Below, one piece after another: positions 45,042 through 55,586 of a DNA stretch of 64,000 nucleotides (the stretch's first letter is position 1; each line of letters opens with the position of its first letter). The notes beneath the pieces were generated by a model. It worked only from the letters and a program-made list of their open reading frames with translations, had not been told where the DNA came from and made no database searches. This stretch comes from Azorinus chamasolen (lineage: Eukaryota; Mollusca; Bivalvia; Cardiida; Solecurtidae): the NCBI GenBank assembly GCA_963576725.1, contig OY755242.1, positions 7,419,240-7,483,239 of the forward strand. Direction: 5' to 3'. A program made the translations under genes and the position numbers.

Positions 45042-47582
45042 ATGGTTGAAGTATTCAGTCAAGTGACTGCAGAGGTATCTCCTGGGTTTATCGAAAACTT
45101 TCCTGCCCAGTTCGATATATATGGGAATTTGAAACAGATCTGTGAGACAACTTGTGTGACAATTGAGTATATGAACGATGTGTACAATCTGAGAGGACAG
45201 TGGAATATGATAGCCAAGGCTCGTAATATGCTGACACGCATGATAGCAGTATATGGATCGCACCAGTTTTCTGTATTGGTCGAGGCAGCTGAAGCTATCA
45301 GTAGTCTTAGCCGAGGTGTTGATCTTGAAGAGCAGGTTCAACAGGAAATGATGCAGATGGAAAAATTAAAGCAAATCCCCAATCTGACTGATGATTATAA
45401 CTACATAACTCATATTCCAGTGAGTATTGGTACAGAAACAAGTCTGAAAGTTGAAAGGGTTGCAGAGACTTTTGTTAATAGGAGCCTGACATCAGAGGCC
45501 TGCTTGCCAGCCTCCAGCGTTCTGGCAATAAACAATCCACATGTTTCGGAATACGATGTACCAGCATTGCTCAAAGCTGATGCATCACTTGAAAAAGAAT
45601 CACACAATAATTTACCAAGTTCTGAAGGAAACAGTCAGCATATATCAGATATAAACCCCCAGGAACATGAAAACTCCGAAGTTTTTGCGAATTCAAACAT
45701 TTCACCAGACGACGAGGATTCTTCTGACAATTATGATGATGAAATTGACAATGACTCTGATGATAGCAAAGAAATGGTGATACATGTGTCTGAGAATATA
45801 AATGGACAAGTGAATATGCATATGGACTTTAAGCCATACCCAGTAAATGAGGGGAAAATAGACGGAAATCACAAAAATGTTTCGAAAACTGATATTGATT
45901 CCGATGGATCAGATATACAGCCAACAGAACAATCCAGCAACAAAAAGATAACCAAAAAAGCTAAAATCCATAAAAATAGTGAAGGTGTTGATACATTTCC
46001 ATGCAATAAATGTGACTTTGTGGGAGAAAGCAAAAGTGCTTTAACTGATCATGTGTTTGTACATAGTACAAAGCCAGCGAAATGTCAAGTTTGTCAAAAA
46101 GTCTTCCCACATACAAGATATTTGAAACGCCATATGACTTGCCACGGGGATTCTAAACATGAGTGTGATATTTGTGGAAAGCAATATAAAGTATTAAAAG
46201 CCTTGAAAGATCACAAAAAGAAACACAATAGTAATTACACCAAGCCAGAGTTTAAGTGCAAAGATTGTCCAAAAGTGTTTTGTTCCAATTATATTCTTAA
46301 GTGTCACATTGAGACAGAGCACTTGGGTAAGAAGAAGAGTTTTCTGTGTCAAACATGTGGGAAAAGTTTCACAACAAAACACACTCTTCAACAACATGCT
46401 AATGTCCATATTGGAGCAAGGCCCTACAAATGTACAGACTGTGGAAAGGCATTCAGTTATGAGTCAGCACTGCGGGATCATAGGTTCATACATGAAGGGA
46501 CTAAAAAGTTCATGTGCGAGTACCCTCAGTGCAAAAAAGCCTTCAGACAAAGATCAGCTCTCAAAATGCATGAAAAGATTCACAAAGACCTTAAAGACTT
46601 CACTTGTGAAGAATGTGGGAGAGGCTTCACACAGAAACAGGCTTTACAAAGGCACATAAGAGCCCATGAAGGTTTGAAACCATTCAGCTGTAAACTTTGT
46701 AAACGCTCCTTTGGAGATGCCTCCATAATTAGGCGTCACATGAAACTAGTCCATAAAATTAACAAAGATATACCAGACTGGCGAGAGGATATTGTATCCA
46801 ATGTGCCAATAAAAGAAGACACAAAACAGAAAGATATAGAGGATAAAATGGATCAGATAAATATTCCAGTATCTGTCACTGATAATTCACCACAATTCAG
46901 ACCTCTCTTAGATGGAACAGTAAAACTACCTCCTGTCACCACTATTCAAGGCTTCCGACATTTAGATGGTTATGCGGATCATGAGCTTCCATTACCCCAG
47001 AGCTTGTCTGTTTCTCAGGAACAGCAGTCAAGTCAATTTTCTTTGAGTTTGCCTACCCACCATGACTACATGATAAATGAATCAACACAAGCACCCCAGT
47101 ACACTTATACCATAGCAGCATCAGCAGAGTTACCTCCCTCTACTGTGGCAAAATCTTTGGAAGCCCCACCTTCTGACATGGTAAAAGCAATCTACATGTC
47201 AACTGAAGGTGTTCAAAGACTCGAAATGGAGAAAACAGACAATAGTCACAATATAGTACATGTACAATATTTAGATGAAAACCTGGACCATGGCATGGCA
47301 TGGAAGATGCTTAATAGATCGTCACATGATGTACCAGAGACTACAGTCACTATCCAGGCACTACAGGAACAACAAAAAGTCTGTGTTTCACTAGATACTG
47401 ATACTGAAGTAGTGAAGGACATTGCTAATGCCAAAAATATGGACCCAGATGATCATGAATTTTACACAACATATATTTATAACTCTAACTTAGCCACTAA
47501 CCATTACAGCAATAACTTCACTCACTACAGTGGAGCACCCCTGCAACCTACTGAGAATGCTACAGACACCCCTGTGCAATAG
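45042..47582 (+). CDS. Nine-finger C2H2 zinc-finger protein, intronless frame
   Basis: This is an 846-residue frame in a good start context (AACATGG). Residues about 1-120 form a cysteine-poor folded-looking region (FIENFPAQFDIYGNLKQICE, then VYNLRGQWNMIAKARNML) loosely like a KH-type alpha-beta module; I do not recognise it as a named domain. Residues about 120-315 are acidic, Ser/Asn-rich and probably disordered, including a DDEDSSDNYDDE stretch. Residues 319-571 hold nine C2H2 fingers. Most are separated by short or TGEKP-like linkers (GARPYKC, GLKPFSC), and finger 7 has a CX4C variant spacing (CEYPQC). The remainder to 846 is low-complexity, Gln/Ser/Thr/Pro-rich and may be an activation or interaction region. 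It is probably a nuclear DNA-binding regulator. No intron or frameshift is visible. No polyadenylation signal was found before the MITE starting near 47631; an AATAAA at 47842 lies inside that MITE. The target and the orthologue are unknown. Confidence 0.88.
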   Translation: MVEVFSQVTAEVSPGFIENFPAQFDIYGNLKQICETTCVTIEYMNDVYNLRGQWNMIAKARNMLTRMIAVYGSHQFSVLVEAAEAISSLSRGVDLEEQVQQEMMQMEKLKQIPNLTDDYNYITHIPVSIGTETSLKVERVAETFVNRSLTSEACLPASSVLAINNPHVSEYDVPALLKADASLEKESHNNLPSSEGNSQHISDINPQEHENSEVFANSNISPDDEDSSDNYDDEIDNDSDDSKEMVIHVSENINGQVNMHMDFKPYPVNEGKIDGNHKNVSKTDIDSDGSDIQPTEQSSNKKITKKAKIHKNSEGVDTFPCNKCDFVGESKSALTDHVFVHSTKPAKCQVCQKVFPHTRYLKRHMTCHGDSKHECDICGKQYKVLKALKDHKKKHNSNYTKPEFKCKDCPKVFCSNYILKCHIETEHLGKKKSFLCQTCGKSFTTKHTLQQHANVHIGARPYKCTDCGKAFSYESALRDHRFIHEGTKKFMCEYPQCKKAFRQRSALKMHEKIHKDLKDFTCEECGRGFTQKQALQRHIRAHEGLKPFSCKLCKRSFGDASIIRRHMKLVHKINKDIPDWREDIVSNVPIKEDTKQKDIEDKMDQINIPVSVTDNSPQFRPLLDGTVKLPPVTTIQGFRHLDGYADHELPLPQSLSVSQEQQSSQFSLSLPTHHDYMINESTQAPQYTYTIAASAELPPSTVAKSLEAPPSDMVKAIYMSTEGVQRLEMEKTDNSHNIVHVQYLDENLDHGMAWKMLNRSSHDVPETTVTIQALQEQQKVCVSLDTDTEVVKDIANAKNMDPDDHEFYTTYIYNSNLATNHYSNNFTHYSGAPLQPTENATDTPVQ

Positions 47583-47630
47583 TGACAAATTACCTCATTG
47601 AATGATGTTTTTTTTCTATTTCTTTTTTGG

Positions 47631-47865
47631 CCTTTACCTGTTAGAGATGCCATTCATGCCTATGCAAACAGAGTAGACCCAGGTCAGATTGCTCCTGTAG
47701 GAACCATCTGATCAATGTCTTCTCTGTTTGCTTAAAGAATTATACAGATCTGATTCTACAGGTTCTGCAAAAGTCCAAAAACTCTGCTTTCAAATTCCAT
47801 TTTAAAATATCAGCTATAAATATTAATGTCATTATGACATGAATAAAAATGAGGTAAAGGGTTAA
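47631..47865 (+). mobile_element. TTAA MITE, B type, downstream of the zinc-finger gene
   Basis: Core GCAAACAGAGTAGACCC...CTCCTGTAGGAACC, end GAGGTAAAGGGTTAA. It contains AATAAA at 47842 in the sense direction of the upstream gene. Confidence 0.7.
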
Positions 47866-47965
47866 AAAAGAGTCTGGATGTCAAACAGTTCAGATCCTGA
47901 TGTGACATAGAAAAGGTTATCGCAAATTTGTAAAATTAACCTGTAGCAGTCTATGGACAAATTTG

Positions 47966-48202
47966 TGATTTCTAATCCATAAATACACCTTGGCAAACAG
48001 AGAAGACCCAGATCAGATGGATCCCATAGGAGCCGTCTGATCTGGGTCTGCTCTGTTAGCTTATGAAATGATGTAGATATGATTCTACAGTTTCTACTGA
48101 GGCCATTGATTTTTGTCCCCATGTACCATTATAAGAAATAATCTAATTAATATTCATGATGTGATTGTTTCTTGCATGAATATTCATGGATTGAAGGGTT
48201 AA
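47966..48202 (+). mobile_element. TTAA MITE, B type
   Basis: Left end eroded (TAATCCATAAATACACC). Core AGACCCAGATCAGATGGATC; end GATTGAAGGGTTAA shared with the next copy. Confidence 0.7.
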
Positions 48203-48425
48203 CCCTTTCCTCCATAGGCTATTTTTAGACCCAACCTCTTTGAATGAATCAATCGAAAAAGGAGCATTTACATATACATGTACTAGAGAAAAGGAAAATG
48301 TTATAATTGTTTAGTATAGAAACCATTGTGATAAATAGAGCATTTGCTCCTATGGAGCAAATGCTCTATTTATCACAATGGTTTCAAGAAGTGGCTATTA
48401 CAGATTTTATGGAGGAAAGAGTTAA
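48199..48425 (+). mobile_element. TTAA MITE, C type, complete
   Basis: TTAACCCTTTCCTCCATAGG to TATGGAGGAAAGAGTTAA. The core has GAAACCATTGTGATAAATAG and apex GCTCCTATGGAGC. It shares TTAA 48199-48202 with the B copy before it. Confidence 0.85.
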
Positions 48426-49054
48426 GAGACATTCTGGATCCTGATGAGATGTTGTTTGGCAATGGATTTGAATTTTGCTTAACATATAAACAAGAGGAAT
48501 AAATTCAGAAATCTGGGTAAAATATTTTATATAGTTTTCCAATTTCCACCAAACCCTATCATGTTGGACATGTACTGAAGCAATTTAATGTTTACCAACA
48601 AGATAAGATTTGGCCAAGAAATAAGAGTTTTCGAGAATTTGTCAGTAAGTACTACTCTTGTATACTGTATACAGGTCTCATTTTTGTAAATATCTTTATG
48701 TTTACCTGATGCATATTTATGTAAAAATAATGACATGAATACTAATTAGATGAATTTCTATGATGGCATAGGAACACAGGAATTTTGGCCTTGACAGAAT
48801 TTCACAGAAACTGTAAAGTCAGATCTTTAATATTCCATATAGAGCAAACAGACTTTTGCAGAGCACACTTGTTTTAGACATCTCCTCAAGGAGCCATCAG
48901 ATCTGGGTTCCACTCTGCAAAGGCATAAAATGGTGTCTCTGTCAGGTAATTGGTTAAATTAGCATGTTAATAAATCCCCATCTGTAAAACAAATTGTTTT
49001 CTACTTCATTTCGCATATTTAGATAAAGGTGTATATTCAAAAACCAAAATCATC

Positions 49055-49132
49055 ATTTCTCCACCAAACCCTATGTTTTGACCACTCTTTAGAATAACCG
49101 AGAGTGGTAACAACATAGGGTTTTGAGGTGAA
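49055..49132. repeat. F-family palindrome copy, shortened
   Basis: TTTCTCCACCAAACCCTATG and its partner with a shortened centre around 49094. Confidence 0.6.
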
Positions 49133-49617
49133 AACAAGCTTTTTTTTGAAAATGTTTTAATTCACTGATCTTATCTGGGTACCCATCAATTTTTCATGGG
49201 GGGGGGGGGGGGGGGGGACGACAAACAAAAAACTTGGTGGTATAAGATATTGACATTAACCCTTTACTCCATAAATACGCCTTTGCAAACAACCAACAGA
49301 GTAGACCCAGATCAGGTTCTGCTCTGTTTGCTGATGACACAGTGAAGATATGATTCTACTTATTTTGCCATGACCCAAACTTTCTGTGTTCATATGCCAT
49401 TAGAAGAATGCATCAAATTTGTATCCATGGTATACCATGGTGAAGAATCTATCTGGTCATGCTCTTTGGCACCATTTTGAAACTTTGAAATGAAAGTAAC
49501 ACTAACAAATAGCTAGTGTAGACTGAACAAACCTCTAGGCACTTTGATCTTGGTCAGCACTACATGTGTCTGAGTTTGTCAGGTCAAGTACTTCACCCTG
49601 TACTTCATAGATAAGCT

Positions 49618-49846
49618 ATTGAACACTTTTGCAAACAGAGTAGACCCTGATCAGATGGCTCCTGTTGGAGCCATCTGATCAGGGTCTACTCTGTTTGCTT
49701 ATGTAATAATATAGACCTGATTTGAAAGTTTCTTTCATGACAAGAAATTGTATTGTTTACATGTATATGACATTATAAAAATATAGCTAATTGATATTCA
49801 TAGGATCATTATTAATACCATGAATATTTATTAAGTAAATGGTTAA
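49618..49846 (+). mobile_element. TTAA MITE, B type, with perfect 32-bp hairpin arms
   Basis: Core 49631-49698 consists of two exactly complementary 32-base arms (outer GCAAACAGAGTAGACCC) separated by TGTT. The right end is AAGTAAATGGTTAA; the left end is eroded. Confidence 0.75.
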
Positions 49847-50683
49847 GGTAATATTTTTTTCCTGCTGAGTGGACTCTATAGTTAATTACTGATAATTCCA
49901 TTATGAAAAATCAGCATTGAAAGGGTTGATGTAGTAGAACTTGAAGTGAAATGAGATTCTTTAACTTTTAGCCTCGTAGGTGTACTTGTTATTACAGAGT
50001 AGACCTAGATCAATGTCTGCTTGTGTATGCTTTATGGAATTCTAAAGGTTTGATTCTACAATTTCTATCTTTACGAAAACTTCCTGTATCCATATATGCC
50101 AGTATGCAAAATTATCAATTAATATTCAAAATATCTACATATATTTATTTACATGAATATTCATTAGGTAAAGGGTTAAGCATGTGTTTTTTTATTTTTT
50201 TGCATGCTCGCGATGAATGCATGATAACCAATGTAAGCAGTTTTGATCCAGATGAGATCCTAGATAACTCTGTGAACTGGATCCAAACTGTTGATCCAAA
50301 CTGTTTGACACTCTAATTGCTTCCAGAATTGTCGTCTTATTCCATTATTCATGCTAGTCAAACTGTTACCCTACCTCAGATTTTCTACCTTCCTGACTAT
50401 TGCAAGTATATTTTGGTATCTGTCTCACCCATGTTACTTTGCATTGATGGAATTCAGTATTATTTTTCACAAGTCTTTTTAATAAGTAGGTTGGTTCTTA
50501 CTTACAGGAACCATAAATCTAGAATAACCTATTGATGAATTATTTCCCTTTTGTTCAGTTGTGTCTGTTTCTAGGGTTACTCCATAAATATGCCTTTGCA
50601 AACAGAGTAGATCCAGATCAAATAGCCTGTAGGAGTGGTCTGATCAGGGTCTGCTCTGTTTCTTATGGAATACATGTACTAAA

Positions 50684-50862
50684 GAACTGGGTCCATGCTT
50701 ATAAAGCTTTAAGTTGAGTCTGAGATCGTTCTCAAGCATTTGATTGGTCAGATTTGAGCCTTTGGCTTGAGCTTGAGAGCTTGAGAACACAAATCTGACC
50801 AATCAAAAGCCTGAGAACGAAACTCAGACTCAACTAAAAGCTTTATAAGCATGGACCCTGAT
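50684..50862. mobile_element. Palindromic MITE inserted in a B-type copy
   Basis: Ends GGGTCCATGCTTATAAAGC and its exact reverse, then TTGAGTCTGAGATCGTTCTC and TTGATTGGTCAGATTTGAG arms. It interrupts a TTAA MITE whose parts flank it (about 50575-50683, 50863-50975). Related arms occur at 26985-27040 and 28113-28390. Confidence 0.7.
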
Positions 50863-51028
50863 TCTACAGTTTCTGCCATTACAAAAATGTCCTGTGTTGT
50901 CATCTTTAAAATTCTTCTGATGAATATTCATGATGTCATTACTTCTTACACAACTCTTCATGAAGTAAGGGTTTAATTAACAAGAGCCCTGTGGTCTGAG
51001 TCAATACTGAGTCTACACTGTAGCCATA

Positions 51029-51259
51029 TTAACCCTTTACTCCATAAATACACCTTTCTACGCCTTTGCAAACAGAGCAGACCCAGATCAGATGATCAGG
51101 GTCTGGCTCTGTTTGCGTATAAAGTTTATAAACTAGATATGATTCTACAGTTTCTGCATTAGCCAAAAATTTATATGTCCATGTGCTATTATAGCAAATT
51201 AACCTAATTAAGATGACATCATTATTTCTTTCATGAATATTCATGGAGGAAAGGGTTAA
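51029..51259 (+). mobile_element. TTAA MITE, B type, complete
   Basis: TTAACCCTTTACTCCATAAA to CATGGAGGAAAGGGTTAA. The hairpin is shortened to GACCCAGATCAGATGATCAG GGTC, missing the CTCC apex. Confidence 0.8.
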
Positions 51260-51369
51260 TGGATAAAATACACAAATGGTTAATTTCTTTTACCATTTAC
51301 AGGTTTTGCAAGCAAAATTGATGTATGCATCTTTTGCTCTTTTAACAGTTCAGTATTTAGCATTGTACT

Positions 51370-51500
51370 TTAACCCTTTCCTTCATATAAACACCTTTTC
51401 ATGCCTTTGCAAACAGAATACCCAGAGCAGACAGTTCCTGTAGAAGCTGTCTGATCTGGGTCCACCCTGTTGGCAAAGACACAATGAAGGAAAGGGTTAA
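51370..51500. mobile_element. Minimal 131-bp TTAA MITE, hairpin plus ends only
   Basis: TTAACCCTTTCCTTCATA to CAATGAAGGAAAGGGTTAA. The core GCAAACAG...CCCAGAGCAGACAG, apex TTCCTGTAGAAG, GTCTGATCTGGGTC sits centrally and the AT-rich tail of A/B copies is absent. Confidence 0.8.
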
Positions 51501-51745
51501 AGATTGTTTACAATTTCAAAACTGAAAACTTTTTTTACGAGTCTAAGAGTCTTTTTTTACTATAATTTCACATGTATACATGTACTTTCTATTCTGTATT
51601 GCCCCCCATATCTCCTTTGACTTGCATTGATATGTATTCCAAGTCGTGTAAGTTTACATGTATTTTTTGTATGAGTATTTTATTTGTAAGAAAGTCAGTA
51701 GTTCAACAAGTACCCTGAGCTGTAATGGGGTACTTTAATGAATGT

Positions 51746-51990
51746 TTAACCCTTGACCCTTTAAAAATGCCTTTTCATGCCTTTATGCAGGCACAGTATA
51801 CCAAGATCATATGACTCGCTGACAGACTGCTCTGTTTGCTTATCAACAAATATTGATACACATGTAATTCAAGTTTCTGCTAAGGCTAAAAATGTTTTGT
51901 TCAAATACCATTATAAAAAATTAAGCTTATAAATATTCATAATACTAGTACCATTATTTCTTGCAAATATATTCATTAGATAAAGGGTTA
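51746..51990 (+). mobile_element. TTAA MITE, B type, diverged
   Basis: TTAACCCTTGACCCTTTAAA to TTAGATAAAGGGTTAA, with a degraded core. Confidence 0.65.
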
Positions 51991-52094
51991 ATTGGTATAT
52001 GGTCTATAGACCTAGAATAACACTTAATTAAATAAGGTAAAAATAATCCTGTTTTCATTTGTCAGTATAAAAAATAACTAATATTGATGATATT

Positions 52095-52520
52095 ACCGGG
52101 CGTACTTATAAAGAAACATACCTGCTCTGACCTGGGATCAAACTCAGGTCGCCAGGTTCGCAATCATGCACTCTACCACATTGCCATAAAAGCGCACTTG
52201 TACAGCAAGGCCGTACAAGTGATGATAAACCTACACACTGTGACATACTCCCCTAGCAAGTTGAAATTCGTCCAGAATTTCTATGGGTATGAGAGCGACT
52301 GGGAATCGAACTCAGAGCACATACAGTCACAGCCCCCAACGTGACCACGTTGAGTGCCAAATGTAACCGGGTGTTCTTATAATGAAACATACCCGCTTAG
52401 ACCCGGGGATCGAACCTGGGTTGCCAGGTTTGCAGTCATGCACTCTACCAGGTCACCATAAAAGCGCTCTTGTACAGCAAGGCCGTACAAGTGATGATAA
52501 ACCTACAGACTGTGACAATG
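52095..52520 (-). mobile_element. tRNA-derived SINE, two copies in tandem
   Basis: Two minus-strand heads, at about 52391-52462 and 52125-52195, each carry CTTGTACGGCCTTGCTGTAC, TGGTAGAGTGCATGA and GGTTCGATCC or its variant. The right-hand head keeps a nearly tRNA-like A-to-B spacing. Between them is another B-box-like GAGTTCGATTCCCAG near 52300. The tail runs into TTAA MITE remains (CAGAGTAAAGGGCTAA). Confidence 0.6.
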
Positions 52521-53093
52521 ATGTCATTATTTCTATCACAAATAGTCACAGAGTAAAGGGCTAACAACTGTATTGATCTGCAATGATTGGGATTTTCATT
52601 TGAGTATATTTTTGCTGTACTGTTCCAACAGATGTTACAACTGTTCACAGCCTGTCTATTGTTAATATCTAATAAATAAACAGATGTCCTTAACCTTTTA
52701 CTTTATACAGGCGCCCTTGCAAACAGAAGATCCAGATCAGATGGCTCATATTGGAGCCATCTGATCAGGGTTTGCTCTGTTTGCTTATATAGTGTAATAT
52801 GTAATATACCGGTAGGTATGGTTCTACAGTTTTGACCATGGTAAAAGATTTCCTTGTTTATGTGCTATTATAAAGTTTCAGCCAATTACATTGTAATATC
52901 TATAGATACAGTGTTTCTTGCATTTTATTAGAATGTTTTATTGTGTTTTGTGATAAATGCTTGCCTCATATGTGTACATGGGCCATATTTATTTCGTCGG
53001 GATCACCAATCATTGTTGACACGTATCAGCTTTTGCATTGGAATGAGCCACCTGATCAGGCATGTCAGAACTGTATTGATGACCAATTTGATT

Positions 53094-53303
53094 TTAACCC
53101 TTTACTCCATATACAATGCCAATGCAAACAGGGTAGACCCAGATCAGATGCCTCCTGTAGGAACCATGTGATCAGGGTATGTTCAGTTTGCGTATGAAAT
53201 AATATAGATCTGATTCTACAGTTTATTGTGTTTATATACCATCTAATTTATATTCATAGTGTCATTTATTTCTTACATGAATATTCATGGGGTGAAGGGT
53301 TAG
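53094..53303 (+). mobile_element. TTAA MITE, B type
   Basis: TTAACCCTTTACTCCATATA to CATGGGGTGAAGGGTTAG. Core with CTCCTGTAGGAACC. Confidence 0.75.
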
Positions 53304-53961
53304 ACAGGACAGACCCATACAACAGTCACATTTCAATGTGACAGCTGATCTGGGTATATATTGTGTCCAGCATTGATTGATATTTGAGAAAAAATTTATA
53401 TACTGGTCTTCAGATTTTTTGTGTGTGTTTATATCCATGGTGGGCATGCATGCAGTTATGCCAACAGTATATTCCATAAAGATGTCAGCTCTCTAATTTG
53501 AGAAACTTCTGTTAAATCTTCATAAGCATAATATTTCGGTCACAGTCGATAACCAGTTCTATCACTTTAGTCATTTTAGAGTTATACTCGTAGCCCTTTG
53601 TTTTCAGAGCTTCTTACTGTGGGGTCATGCCCCGGATGAGTGTAGTTTGAATCAGTTTTTCACTCTTGTTTTATATTTATATCAGAATTGTACATGAATG
53701 ATGTGCCTTCAGTATGAAATCATGTGAAAAGGTCATTAAATGCTACTAACTGTGCCAAGTATATATGTGCCGTTTTTATTTTATATGATCCACATAAATT
53801 GAATATCTAAACGTGTCAATATAACTATTCTGACGGAATAGTTCATAAGTGGGGTCGATTATTTAACCCTTTACCTCATGAACTTTTATAATGGTCTGTA
53901 AAAAGTTTTTAAAACTGGATTTTTGGCTTAGGCAGAAACAAGGATCAGATCTATATTATTA

Positions 53962-54165
53962 CAGTAAAACCTCTCTCTTACGGCCAATAAATTGTGTTAA
54001 TTAGTTAGTATTTAGGGCAGGTGGCTGCTTAAAGCAAGGTGAAAGTAAAACAGAACACTCCTATATGATCGTTCTGTTTTACTTTCACCTTGCTTTAAGC
54101 AGCCACCTGCCTTTCACACAAAATACTTGATGTGATTTAGTGGCCGTTATATAGAGGTTTTACTG
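53962..54165. mobile_element. Pogo-like palindromic MITE (best copy)
   Basis: The ends are CAGTAAAACCTCTCTATA and its reverse, flanked by TA (53960-53961, 54166-54167), matching pogo/Tigger-type ends. Almost the whole 204 bp is one inverted repeat: GGCAGGTGGCTGCTTAAAGC arm, inner CAGAACACTCC / apex / GATCGTTCTG. It interrupts a TTAA MITE (about 53862-54300) whose hairpin is missing. Confidence 0.8.
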
Positions 54166-54395
54166 TATATCATTTGCTTATGGTATGATATAGATTTGAA
54201 TCTACAGTTTCTGCCAGAGCCAAAATAATCTAATTAATATTCGCGATGTCATTGTTTCTTACATGAATTTGCAATAGGGAAAGGGATAAATATTTTTTTG
54301 TGTAGAAAATATGAAGTATACAGTGCGGACCAAGAACAGAGGGCTCGCACATCTGGGTCTTCAGTTTGTCTGTTCCTATAAAGGGACAATAGGTA

Positions 54396-54847
54396 CAGGG
54401 TGTCCCAAAAAAAACGGAACCTGGGATTAAGATATACAAGTTATCCCATTTCTGTCAATATTAATTGCTAACTTAAATTAAATGTATATGCATGTAGCTT
54501 AGTAGAGACAACATTTTGCTATACATTGTATATTGTCTTAATTTTGTCTAAACATATTCAATGGTTTTTCAGATATCAGCATTTAAATGAAAGCATCCAA
54601 AACTCTATTTTCAACTTGATATAGGCATGGACTATGCAATGTACGCATATCATGTTAAAACAGATTTTAGGTGCATTCATTAAAATACTCATATCTTTAA
54701 AACCAATGCATATTTTTAAGAGAAAGTTGGCAGAAATATGCACAAATGACATATCTACTAAAGCAAATATTTACATTTTAAAATGTCCGATTACATTGGT
54801 TAAAATACAGATTTGCTCCAGGGTTCCATTCTTTTTGGGACACCCTG
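54396..54847. mobile_element. Mariner-like non-autonomous element, TA duplication
   Basis: The ends are CAGGGTGTCCCAAAAA and, reversed, CAGGGTGTCCCAAAAAG, directly flanked by TA on both sides (54394-54395, 54848-54849). These are classic mariner-family ends. At 452 bp with no transposase catalytic frame, it is a deletion derivative or MITE. It is inserted close to the right end of a TTAA MITE, whose terminal AAAGGGTTAA follows at 54852-54861. Confidence 0.8.
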
Positions 54848-54857
54848 TACAAAAGGG

Positions 54858-55072
54858 TTAATCCTTTCCCTCATATAAACGTGTTTTCACGCATTTGCAA
54901 ACAGAGTAGACCCAGATCAGATCAGGGGCTGCTCTGTGTGCTAATGGAATTTGATAGATCTGTTTCTTAAGTTTCTAAAATGGCTACAACGCTGCACCTC
55001 CCACATTTCATTATATCTACTTCGTCTATAAATATTCAGTAGGTATTGAAATTTGGAATAAATATAGAACAG
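54858..55072 (+). mobile_element. TTAA MITE, A type, hairpin inner part deleted
   Basis: TTAATCCTTTCCCTCATA... The core is collapsed to CAGATCAGATCAGGGGC, a direct arm-to-arm join; the right end stops at AATATAGAACAG. The first TTAA is shared with the preceding element. Confidence 0.75.
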
Positions 55073-55136
55073 ATGCCGGAGTTACAATAGCCCGTGATTT
55101 CTTAGAAACAGACGAGATATTAATGACCTGAATATT

Positions 55137-55335
55137 GATCCTTTCCCTGTTCCATGTCTAGTCCAAAGTTCAGTACCTACTGAATATTCATTGAAAAAAT
55201 ACTTATAATGAAATATGGAAGGTGGAACATTGCAGCCATTTTGGAAAATAAAGAAACAGATCTGTAGTAGCCATCTGATCTGGGTTTACTGTTTGCAAAT
55301 GCATGAAAACAGGTTTATATTAGGGAAATGGTTAA
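55137..55335 (-). mobile_element. TTAA MITE, A type, reverse, one hairpin arm lost
   Basis: TTGATCCTTTCCCTGTTC to ATTAGGGAAATGGTTAA. Only the GTAGCCATCTGATCTGGG arm remains. Confidence 0.7.
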
Positions 55336-55586
55336 TTGGATGGAATTTCATAATGGCATAAAGAAGGAATGTTCTGATTAGGGCAGAAATTGTAGTATTA
55401 TATCTTTATTATTCCATGAGCAAACAGAGCAGACCCTGATCAGAGAGCTCCTACTGGAGCTGTCTGATCTTGGTGTACTGTCTGCAAAGGTTTTGATAGG
55501 GATTTTTATAGGGGTATCTTTGAAGTAAAGGACTAAACAACCACCCCCATTTGGTCGCTTTATAGAAGTTCTGTTGTATTTGTTTT

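Larger units (their letters stand above)
48426..53093. other. Intergenic repeat-rich stretch after the zinc-finger gene
   Basis: Holds the listed MITEs and SINEs, partial B copies (49257-49430, 52689-52920), a G20 run at 49198-49217, and AT-rich DNA with no gene-like frame. Confidence 0.5.

Noticed and set aside
44904..45341. 145-codon minus-strand frame at the start of the zinc-finger gene
   Set aside because: Antisense shadow of the real coding frame. No similarity seen.
52084..52564. Small frames at the SINE copies, and tRNA genes there
   Set aside because: A- and B-box-like parts are in SINE context with wrong spacing or altered stems, so neither a tRNA gene nor a protein is claimed.
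54634..54861. 75-codon frame inside the mariner-like element as transposase
   Set aside because: No DD34D-type catalytic pattern or helix-turn-helix seen, and it runs out through the terminal repeat.
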